From the NCBI RefSeq assembly GCF_963678635.1, contig NC_087063.1, positions 33,540,682 through 33,604,681 on the forward strand: a stretch of DNA of 64,000 bases, written 5' to 3'. Origin of the DNA: Symsagittifera roscoffensis (Eukaryota; Xenacoelomorpha; Acoela; Convolutidae). The position numbers and the translations under genes were made by a program. The notes under the pieces are model-generated. The model made no database searches and was not told where the DNA came from. It was given only the letters and a program-made list of their open reading frames with translations. This document shows, piece by piece, positions 51,093-61,252 of the stretch; position 1 is the first letter of the stretch; each line of letters begins with the position of its first letter.

Positions 51093-53297
51093 TCACATGT
51101 AGGTGGTTTTTATACAGAAAGTATCTTCGTTGTTATTATCATCGTCGTTTACGTACAAGATAATTTCGGTTGATCCTCTTTGAGCTACGGGCAGAAATGT
51201 CAACCCAAGCATGCATTCCTCTCCGGATTCTAAAACCTTCTAATTTTCGCCCAAATACAACAGATCGCTTCTATCTGTATGGAGGTGAAATTTTTTCCTG
51301 ATAGGGTAATTGTTCGTGAAAGGTATTTTCTTCACGGATCCTTTGCCCCCGTTAACTGGAAGTTTGATCTCAAACGCTTTGGTGATTTGGGGCAACGAAC
51401 AGTTTGCATTTATCAACCACGAATGGATTTTCTGGTGATAGTCAATATCTACTACATTCACGAAGAAATGCTTGTTTCCAGGTCTAAGCGGCCGAACTAG
51501 TATTTCTAACTCGACTAGACTAACAGACGAGAGAATGAAAGGCTCGCACGGGTCCACTTCCATTTCGGCTGGATCCGAAATAAACACCTTCACGAGTCTC
51601 GAGGCACCCGAACCCTTGATCACGAGTGAAAACCGAGAAGCTTGACCCGCGACGCATTGAACATCGCATCTTTTCAGCGACTCGATGACGAACATCCATG
51701 TTTGAGTAGGCGCCAATCGGAATTCGCCTTCGTAAACTGAGACGTAGAACTTTTTAACCGAAGGTGAAGGACCCGTAAGGGTCTTTATATTAACGTCTTG
51801 AGGATCACTTGCAGTCCCAGGTGCTCCAGTAGTGCAAATTGTGTTCACGTCGCTGCACAGAGCAATTAGTTTACCCGAAAAGTGAGTGTTAGTTCGACCG
51901 GCCGATAGTGGAGGCAGCCGAATAGACTTTTTAACGACAGTCTTTTCTGGATGACTAAATCGGAACGTTTGATCGACCAGAATGGGCTGATGAACTACGT
52001 TCAAATTGAGGATTGAGACTGGCTTCTCCGTTGGATCTTTTATCTGGACCTTTACTGTGCTAGTTTCCAGATTTTGGTTGTCTCCCAAAAGTGTCTCTTT
52101 ATCGGATGAGCTGATAGGACTCACGAGTGGCATCGAGCTATCGGCATAGAGGCTAGTGTACTTGAATGGAATGTAGACTAACTCGTGGGGTTTCAGGAAT
52201 ATTTTAACGATTCCAGAAGATTCCAAATCAGAAGTCGTATTTTCATCTGTGTTTGAGTCGTCGATGAATATATCCGCAATGGGAGTTGTTGAATTTTTGA
52301 GAGCTTTCAGTAACCTGAGCTCTTTTGTGTTCGTTACCGGACGAATTGAACGGTTGTCGCCGCAATGAATGAAGAAAAAGGTATCTTCATTAAATGGGTT
52401 CCGGAACTGAAATTCGACCAGCTCGGCGACTCCGAAACTGGCAAACACAGAGTGTTCTGTTGTAATATCCGACAACAACATACTGTGTATTGTGTTTTGC
52501 TTAGTAGCTGATCTGTACTCTTCGATCAGCTTTAATTCCTTCTGCTTTTCCTCTCGTTCGAATCTCTGAATTGTCAAACTTTCCATTTTGGACATTTTAG
52601 TCGCGTCCAGAGTGCCGCCGGTGCTGTTAGCGAGAAGCGACGAACGCATTTGACGCATTCGAAGGAGCTTTCGATCTCTGTCTTCAGGTAATTTTCCCCC
52701 CGTTAATCGAAGACTCTCTTTTTCGCTCAGAAGCATTGTGTTTAGCGTTCGATCGACCTCTGGTAGTCTGTTAGCTTGCTTTTTAGTCCTGTTAAGAGTC
52801 GTTGCGCTTAAGTCACGGGCTACAGAACCCGTTTTAGCGTACATCAGTGATTTTTCAAACCCCAAACTACGACTCAATGATCCCTGTGATGACCTGGAGT
52901 GACCTATATTGACTAATCTCATGTGTAGATGGCCTGATTTTACCGATTTCTGACTGTTGACTGGTCTAATAAGGCTGCCCGTGGTTCCTAGATCTCCAAT
53001 CATAGAAGTAGACTCGGATGCGAACTCCTGTGACAATACCTCATACTCAAAGGTCGTCTGAGTGGCTGGTCTTCCTTGTCTCAGTAGATACTTCAGATCA
53101 ACCGCGCATGATCCTAGATGCATTAAACTATCTCCATTCCAAACATCGATTATCAGTTTCTGAGATGCCAAGTACTTGATGACACATTCCGTTTCACCTG
53201 ACTGCAAAACCGAAGGATCCAAATAGAATTTGTACAGACATCCGGGAGGTTCATTTGCGAGAGCCTGATCTTGCTGCATTCGTTGCAAAATAAATGG
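51093..53297 (-). pseudogene. NPHP4: Nephrocystin-4 C-terminal half, single exon with premature stop
   Basis: Read on the minus strand, the frame is open from the edge of the duplicated block (53297) to TAG at 51242-51240, then continues in the same frame for 48 sense codons to TGA at 51095-51093. The protein matches the C-terminal half of NPHP4, a cilium transition-zone protein of about 1400 residues. Seen: IDVWNGDSLMHLGS, DLKYLLRQGRPA, ITTEHSVFASFGVAE, FKYTSLYADSS, IRLPPLSAG, PTQTWMFVIESLKRCDVQCVAGQ, SKAFEIKLPVNGG-type text, and after the stop LGLTFLPVAQRG and YVNDDDNNEDTFCIK. The TAG lies about 48 codons before the family's normal end. The N-terminal half is missing. About 730 codons without an intron, where NPHP4 genes are normally intron-rich, suggests a retrocopy; a genuine large last exon (possible acceptor CGAATGCAG at 53274) is the alternative. 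Confidence 0.8.
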
Positions 53298-53894
53298 TAG
53301 ATGTGTAAAAATTGAACAAAACGCTCTCTTTTTTTAAATTTAAGCAGTATGAAGGAGGATGCGTGATGTTTTTGATATACAGAAAACTAAATCCAAAATT
53401 GAAACCTGCGCTAGATAACATGAGTGATAATTATGAAAACGTATAGGTTGAAACAAACAAATTTCTACCTTAATCAATTTGGCTTACGAACAAGTTAACG
53501 ATAATTGTCCTGAAAAATTTGTTAGAAGTTTGATTGTGCTCAAACTTTTAATAAACGACTAATTCTTTTAAGTGATTAGTGTTTAAATTCTTAAATTAAA
53601 ATTGAAAGGATTATTTGAATCACCTTTTGTTTCGCAGGACATGGAGGTTGAAATTAAACCATTCCAACTCATTCAATGAGTTAAATTGATCACATGATCA
53701 GTGATAGCTCTGATTTTGATGCATCAAACAAGTCCTTCATTTCTTAAATTAAAACAATATTTCTGCTCAATAATAATTAACAATAAAGATGCAGTGCAAT
53801 GTGTCATAGCTTGTGATAAACTAGAAGTGATAAAGCAAAAAATTACCCATTAGATGACTTCTAATCAATAAATTGTTAAATACAACGAGGTAAA

Positions 53895-53973
53895 ACAACG
53901 CTCAAAAATTGGACAGTACCAAATACAACGCTCAAAAATTGGGCAGTAAAAACAACGCATTAAGTTGGGCAGG
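53895..53973 (+). repeat. Short tandem repeat, counterpart of 26855-26933
   Basis: Same three CAACGCTCAAAAATTGG-type units as copy 1. Confidence 0.7.
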
Positions 53974-54117
53974 AAAATTATCAATTGTCGAAGAAAATCA
54001 ATAAGATATCTCTGGTTCGGGACACTTTGTTGCAGACACAATTACCGACAGTTGAATTATGTAACCTATTTAATTGAATTGTTCCGCCCATTGAAAAGGG
54101 GGAGGAAGTTTGTACTC

Positions 54118-54565
54118 ATGTGTGTTTAATTTTTTTTTCTTTTTGCTTTCCACGAAAAATCAGGTACAATAAATAATTATCGGACTCGGTCGAGTGATGT
54201 ATCATATAGAAGCCTTTCAGTGGGAATTCGAGCGACGCTAAAAAAATTTCAAAACATGGTCACCGTGTCGAGAAAAACTGGTTCGAAACTTTTTGTCCGA
54301 ATTCCAGCCAGCAAGCAGGCTTATTTTTAGGAGATTCGCAGTATTAATAGTGATACTGCGAATATTTGCAAAAAAAATATTTTTTACTAGTCATTTTTCG
54401 AAGAAAATTTTTGTCGAACATTGGAAATGCCTAAAACCTAGAATTTCGTTCAGATCTTTTCATCGTAACACGCACAAAATAAAACGAAGCTCATTTTCAA
54501 AAATCAATAATTTTTTCTTAAGTATACTTGCACAGCATCCGGCTATCCTTGTTAACATTAAGTTT
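54118..54565 (+). repeat. Dispersed repeat A, counterpart in copy 2
   Basis: Same order of words as 27079-27632 but about 100 bases shorter in the middle (near 54355). Confidence 0.6.
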
Positions 54566-54714
54566 TTTCGATGAGATTATTCAAATAAAACAAATGGAGC
54601 ACCTACTTATACTGCTACAGAAAAATAGTGAAAAAAAGTAAAAATTACCAGAAAAAATCACATGATATGGCAATCTATCAAAACCCATTGCCAAAAAGAC
54701 GAAATTAATCTTAT

Positions 54715-55735
54715 TACACTTGCGAGAGCAAATGTCTTGTAATCGGGAACTAGCTTTTTTTCCCGTAAACAACTTTGCTAACACACCTGTAATTGAATTT
54801 GATGCTGCTTTATTATTAAACCTTCGTACATTCTACTCCCCAGCGCACTTGGTCTAGAGGTAATGAAGTTGGCTTTACAAAGAATGGTAAGGCAACCGAG
54901 TCCTGCCCGGAACTTGTTTTTTTTCCGTGTCTGACATCGATTTTTTTTTCCGGGGAAACATTGAAAAAATTATATAAGTCGTTCTACAGTTTGTTAACTT
55001 ATGTTTCGTCGGCTTAGCTGCCATACCACGAGTTGTTTTGCTCCAACCAGGTCGGTTGATAGTATAAAAGTACGTTCAAACTCTTTAAAGCGATCAGGTT
55101 TTTTTTATGACAACAATTTCCTTTGGTATTTTTTGATTTCGACTCAATTGATGTCTAATCACATGTTGTAGGCTTAGAGAAAGTCCGTAAAAATACTAAA
55201 AGCTTGCTTTATGCTAGTTGTTGTGGTTCTCGTCTGTTTTTCTGAGACTCATTTTTTCGTATTTCAAAAAAAAACTTGATTTTTTTGTAGCAACGGTTTC
55301 CTTCAACGTTTTTTGTTTTTGGATCAATTGGCATCTAACCACGTGTTCTTGACTTAATGAACGCTTGGAACATGCTAAAAACTTGCTTAAAGCTAGGTTT
55401 GTGTTTCTTGTTTGTTTTTCTGAGATTGAATTTTTCGTATTTCCAAAAAAAATTGTTGATTAGCTTTTTCATGACCAATTTTGTTTGCCATTTTTTGGGT
55501 TCGGATCAATTGATGTCTTACCACGTTTTGTTAGCTTGATGAAAGCTCGGAAAATGCTAAAAGCTTGTTTTTTTTGCTAGTGGTTGTTTTTCTAATCTCT
55601 TTTTCTGAGATTGACTTTTTCTTATTTCCAACTCACTCACTATTTGAAAACAGGTTATGTTACGCTTTCGTTTTAGCGAAGGCCTGCTTCGCCTCTGTGT
55701 TGAATGAAAATGTTGTGATGTGAGCCAGCTATCTT
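54715..55735 (+). repeat. Dispersed repeat B without LINE (empty site), with three ~165-bp tandem units
   Basis: Uninterrupted counterpart of 27793-32180: hairpin ACACTTGCGAGAGCAA, the LINE target sequence once (near 54815), the tRNA-like module (TTGGTCTAGAGG at 54850), tandem units from about 55095, 55275 and 55455, and the end GAAGGCCTGCTTCGCC. About 114 bp present in copy 1 near 31420-31533 is missing here at a CAG microhomology. Confidence 0.7.
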
Positions 55736-56556
55736 ACTAAATACAATATCAATTTATCTAGTAGTATCACCTAAGAAACATTTAATTTGGGTTTAATTTG
55801 GGCAGTAAAAACTTGCTGTAATTTTCTTAAATATGATTCATCCCCTGACTAAAAGACCCAGTAAAAATATTTTCAATTGATTTTTTTAAAACTGGAAATT
55901 ATCATGTCTCTTCTGGAAGATTAGAAAAGAACTTATTACCAAGTTATGTCCAAAGTTAGCAGTTAACTGAACATCGACGAGCAAAAAAAACATCATTCAA
56001 GGACATATAACCACATTTATTGAAAAATCTTTTGATGGGAGCTGTACCATTTTGGAACGACATACGTGATCATATTGTATTGAAAAACGCTCCAACATAT
56101 AATTCCATTAAATTAAGACTAATTTTTTGTCATAATCTTTATTTCGAAGATAAAACTGTGATAACCTATGGAAAGATGGCTTAAATTTATATTACGAACT
56201 TAAATAGTCATGTTATTGCTGTTTTTAATCTAGCTTAGCGTAATTTTGTTTGTTATATTAATCTACCACAGTTCATTTTTGATTCAATTCATTACGAATA
56301 AAGTGGTCGACCATTTTTGACAAAGAAAATAAAAGCGGTTGGACTAGACGGCGGCCATTTTTGATAAAGCAAAAAAATGTGGTTGGACTAGACTAATTTC
56401 TAGGTTACATAATCTTGTAACATTATGCTTCTTAATGATGCATGGTTCTTGTTATAGTGAAAATAGCGGATGCCCGGGTTCGGCTCAGAATTGCAGTCAG
56501 TTTAAATTGAAGCTGTCGAAAAGAAATACATTAATAACCATGCTTTTTTTTCTCAG

Positions 56557-56763
56557 GTATTCGGCATGTGTTTCCTGGGAATGGACTTTCTTAATCTACA
56601 TTGGTTTCGTCTCATGTGTCTAGTACTGGTACGCGCGGCCAAAGCCAGACTCATTAATGTGAAGAGCAAACTGAAGCTGCACTTCCGATTCCAGGAGGAC
56701 GACGAGGAAGAGGTTTTCTATGACGCCCAGGACTTAGACGTATCCCACTTCTCCCCCATTTGA
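56557..56763 (+). pseudogene. Orphan duplicate of TLCD4-like last exon
   Basis: Acceptor TTTTTTTCTCAG, 68 codons and TGA. Only synonymous differences from 32995-33201 are visible (for example TTTCGT for TTCCGT and CCC for CCA), so the peptide is identical. Exons 1-3 are not duplicated, so alone it cannot encode a TLC protein. It could serve as an alternative last exon only if transcription ran 30 kb further, through beta-tubulin. Confidence 0.75.
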
Positions 56764-57213
56764 AACATTCAGTTGGACTCACTCCACATTTTCCGAATTT
56801 AACAGAAATCAGACTTTTACAATTGAAAAGAAAGGAGACAAATTTATCAGACGAGACTCCGACCCAAGAACGTGCTACCCAAGTACCTAAGTGGTTAATT
56901 GTTATTTAACTTATCAGAGTATAACCTGTTTTTCGTAACGACTACTTACACTTCAGGTCACAACTGCGAAGCAAACTGGGCCTGGAATTGCATTGTATCT
57001 GGGATATGAATTAGTATTGTTTATATGTCGTTTAGTACTGCTTTGCTCTGTTTTGAGAGTTAGTTACGTAATCTCAACATAGTTGTTTTCAAAGGGATGT
57101 GTTTTGATCAAAGCCAAAGCCTACAGCCTCTAGTTTAAGGGCTAGTACTGTTACGCGCGGCCAAAGCCAGACTCATTAATGTGAAGACTCATTAATTGTA
57201 GTCAGGATTTAAC
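56764..57213. other. Spacer, counterpart of 33202-33645
   Basis: AT-rich. Repeats the exon-4 fragment (ACGCGCGGCCAAAGCCAGAC) near 57153 as in copy 1. Confidence 0.6.
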
Positions 57214-57591
57214 CAGGGGTGGATTGAGGGGGGGGGGGGGGGGTCGCCTCCTTTGAAACTGTTTTAGACATCAAACTTTGGCTGTCCGACCCTAAAACTT
57301 TTCTAAAGGTGCATGGGGCGCCAATAAATGCTTATTTCGATGGAAGGGCGCGCCAAAAAAAACGAGTTTTTGGTCAAAATTTTCCAAAAAGTGCCTATAA
57401 ACGCCCTTTGGCCTGTTTTTTGACAAACTCGCCTGCGGTGCTGAAAGTTTGGTCAAAATAGGTTCTTCATAAAGATTTGGGAGAGCTTCGAAAATCAATT
57501 TGGTTGCAATAAAAAAAAGGTTGACAAATATTTCGATTTTTTTCTGAAAATCCGCTCCTTCCTCTTCGAGAAATTCCTACATCCGCCTTTG
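57214..57591. mobile_element. hAT-type MITE, copy 2 of block
   Basis: Left end CAGGGGTGGATTGAGGGG with a long G-run, right end TACATCCGCCTTTG; the flanks are as in copy 1 (GATTTAAC and GCTTGAAC). Same insertion as 33646-34022. Confidence 0.8.
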
Positions 57592-58200
57592 GCTTGAACA
57601 GTGCAATTTTTCGAGCTTGTCAAATAGCACAGCCTTGTCCTCTTATAATCGGTAATTGAGCTGCTGTTGTTTTTACTCTACTTTGCTAGAATTGCGCCAA
57701 GAAGTGAGAAAATGTAACCAAAATTTAATCTTTGCTATCTTTGAAGCATTTTGATAGATGATAATCAGTCATCTAAACTGTATTGATTTTTGGTTAATAG
57801 TCTGAGGCTTAGCTGAAGAAAAACAGCGTCCGAAATTCAGCTTACTAGCTAACCTCAGTTGGTTCTTATAAAAAATGGTTTCAATTTTGTCAAAGTTTAA
57901 AAAGGAAGGATGCGATTCAGCAAATGCACTATTTGAATGAAGTCTCCGATGAATTGTCAGCCATAGAAGGATGAAAGGGCAGTCTCAACGGGATTTTATC
58001 TCTAAACTTTAAATAGCAGGTAGCTATTCGACTTCGCACTTATGCTTTGTTATTTTGATTTCTCCAACAAAAGGTAGTTTAGTTGCTTCAGTATGAACAA
58101 TTAGTTCTTAAGCGTAGGAAATGAAAATTTTTGAATCATGAAATTTCTTGTAACCATGTGTCGCAAATTATGCTCTGTTACCTGTTTTATTTTTCTTTGA

Positions 58201-58500
58201 AGAGTCAATGAACGTTCTGAAGACTCTTATATAGGTCGTGATGATTTTGTATTTTTTTTCGTAGAAAGTCTTCAAAATTTGTTCACGCTCAAATTTGATT
58301 TTTGTGGTTTGAGTTTTTTCAAAGTTTTTTCAGTTTCTTTCTTTTGTTAAAAGGAGGGCCAATTCCACTATCCAACAGCAAAATTAAAAAGGTCATGAAA
58401 AGCGTGATAGACTCCAAGTTTACGAAAGTGTGGTTTTGTTTTAATTTTCAAAATTCCCAGCGCAAAAAAAATTGGGCTAACTTCATCAAATTCCAATCAT
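58201..58500. repeat. Dispersed repeat C, R1 counterpart, truncated
   Basis: Starts AGAGTCAATGAACGTTCTGA as at 34634 but loses its 3' part in a deletion. It is followed by a local duplication of GTTTGAATGCCATTACGG with GTCACGGTTGGAGGGG (58510-58605) that is single in copy 1. Confidence 0.55.
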
Positions 58501-59021
58501 ATCTTAAAGGTCGGGGGTTTGAATGCCATTACGGTCACGGTTGGAGGGGTTTGAATGCCTTAAAGTTTGGGGGTTTAAATGCCATTACGGTCACGGTTGG
58601 AGGGGTCACCGTGTCATATGCCCCAGGTCACCGTCTACTTTAAATTGGATGACATTGATCTCCCCCACGGAAGCAATGACCTACATAGTAAGGTGGAAGA
58701 AGTAGGGCTAGCGCAAAAAAACACAAATCATGAGGAAGTAGCAGAATTGGCTTCATGAACCCTTCCGAAAATTCAATCCGGTTTTTCTCGACAATGAGAA
58801 AACTTTGTTGAAAATTTTTTAATGTTCGAATAACGACTGAATGGGCTGAATATGATATATCAATCGGACCATTCTGATGATTTTTTGTGGTACTTGGTTT
58901 TGTGTGGAAAAATAAACGTAACAAAAATACAAACACAGTCTCTCTCCAATAGCAATGGTCGAAACAAAATTTAGCGTTTAACATTCCAATTATGGAAAAG
59001 GGTATAAATCTAACATTGGTT

Positions 59022-59149
59022 GGTTACTGGATAAGGCAACTGGCTCTTGGTCCGGTTCAAAGTACAATTCTCTATATTTTTCGTTTCTTTTTTCTAAACT
59101 GTTTTCTTTTGGTTTTTTGTCGAATTTTAGAGGCACTTTTTCTCATTGT
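59022..59149. other. About 120-bp segment present only in copy 2
   Basis: Sequence starting near GGTTACTGGATAAGGCAACT interrupts the run that is continuous at 35537-35545 in copy 1. The GGATAAGGCAACTGGCTC and GGTCCGGTTCAAAGTAC words resemble a Pol III A-box and B-box, so it may be a small SINE or tRNA-like insertion. Confidence 0.45.
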
Positions 59150-59356
59150 TTGTTGCTTGCGTTGACGAAGTGCTGCTACGCCTCGTTGTGTAAATTTTCC
59201 ACCATTAAATTTTAGGTTTACGTTGCTAAATAATGAGGCACAATCAAAAGGAATTTTCTGCTGTTCGAAAAACCCAGTGCTTTAAAAAGAATCATTAACC
59301 AAAATGTTTTGTTGAGCAAAGTTCAGAAATCAATTGGTAGTTTTCAGAGGTTAACG

Positions 59357-61252
59357 ATGAGTGGCGGTGCCTCTGACGCATTGCTGAAAGAAGGGGTGTG
59401 GCTAGGCCACAGGTCGGCAACGACCTCAGAAGGAGCCTTTTTCTGTGCCCAGGCAGGTACACTTTCCTCGCCGACAGGAGGAAACAACACACATGGGTCA
59501 GTCCACTTTGACAAGAGTGCCAAAGGAAAGGGAAACAGGGGTCAGAACAGGTCTAGAAACAACAGTTACAGAAACAGAAGAGACTCCAAGTCGCCAAACT
59601 CTCAACAGAATCACCAGCAGCAGGTAGCTAAAGCTCGTAAAGTGAGATTTCTATTAAAAAGCGACTGTTAGAGAGTAATGAACGTAGTGAGTACTCTTAG
59701 ATAGGTCGTGCTGATTTTTTTGCTTATTTTTTTTTGGGAAAAGGCTTCAAATTTGTTCTACGCTCAAGTTTGATTCTTCGCGGTTTGAATTGTGATTTGT
59801 TTTCAAGTTCAGTGCATTTCCATTGTTAAAAGGAAGGCAAACTCCACTATCGAACAGTGAAAGTGTAAAGACTTCGAATCGAATCGACTTCTAAATCGAC
59901 TTATTTCGAAAATGGAAATTAATTATTTCGAAATAAAAGTATAAGCGAATTAAAAATTTAACCTATTGATCCAGTTTTCTCAAAATGGACTAATTTTAGC
60001 ATAGAAGTGTCCATCATTAATTGTGCTACAAATTCAAAAAGCTTTAAGGCTATCTATTTTTTTCGAAATTCAAAAGTTGAAGGTTTTTGAAAAAAAACAA
60101 GTCCGTTTTTTTTCAGTTTCCTTGCATTCATTACTCTTTTCCAACTGTCAGGTGGCTATGTTCTTCCTTTCCCGGGCTTGCAAGTTTTATATACATAATT
60201 TTGTTTTTATGGTTAAATGTTAACATGTCAACAAGCAATAAGCGTATCATGTCTGACTTAATACAATGACTTAATACAATGACTTCCGTAAACTTTGCTT
60301 TGCGTTAAATGTACATTAAGGCAAAAATATTCCAATAATTAGTCATGATTTATAGAATGGTAGCAGTCATGGGCATAAACAGAACGGAGTAAACTACCAT
60401 CACAACAATTACTGGGACCAGAATCAGTACTATAGTCATCATAACCACAACTACATCAGAGGCAGCATGTATCAGGGCGCTCAGAGGGGATCCAACGGAC
60501 CTCAGTACCATCGAAACCAGCAGTTCTACTCCTCTCATCACCAGCAGTTCGGGGAACTGAAACAACACATAGCAGATGCACGACAGACTATCCAAAGGGC
60601 TCTAAGACACTCAGGGAATCGAAACAGTTGGGGAGACCAGCATGGTGGTGGTTATAGGCGAAGTGGGGGTTCCAGGAACAACTCGGGATCCGAAGGTAGC
60701 TGGGGAGGTAATCGAAGAGGAGGGCGGAGGGACTCGAGGAGGAACAGTCAGAAAGATCAGCAGGGTCAAAGTGTTCAGAACAACCATCATCAGCAAAATC
60801 ACCATGACAACAGTCAGAATAAGAACAAAGGAACGAAGAGAACGAGAACTGTGAGTTTTGGAGACACTGTCAGTGAGCAGCTGAGTGGCAGAATCAGAGA
60901 CCTAGAGAGCGAGAACAGCGAATTGCACAAGTGTAATTAATCACTTTGTTTTTAGTGAATGTTTTTGCAACCACTACCTGATCAATTATTTGCGCATACT
61001 GGATTGTTTTAATCTAGCGCTGAATAACTAGAGATTTTAAAAAAAATTCTTCAGCAATTTTTACGTCTATCTTATTTGTTTGATAGCTTATTCATGAAGT
61101 GAAATAGAATGTGTATTTATTGCATTTGAGGATGCATTTATTCATATTTATTCATTTTTGGTTTATGTTCAGTGACAGAGAAACTGGAGAGTAAAGTTAC
61201 AGAACTACTAGACAGAGTTCAGAAACTGGAAGTGACTCATGAAGTGCAGTAG
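59357..61252 (+). CDS. His/Gln/Asn/Arg-rich coiled-coil protein, three exons (copy 2)
   Basis: Exons 59357-59641, 60356-60932 and 61173-61252, with the same splice sites and phases as the gene at 35746-37608; 313 residues. Only three residue changes are visible, all in exon 1 (P to S, V to G and P to T around TLSSPTGGNNTHG), while exons 2 and 3 encode the same protein. Both copies are intact. The intron 1 repeat C element (59672-60137) is shared. Confidence 0.7.
59672..60137. repeat. Dispersed repeat C, R2 counterpart
   Basis: Same ends (AGAGTAATGAACG and CATTCATTACTCT) and position in intron 1 as at 36061-36527. Confidence 0.65.
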
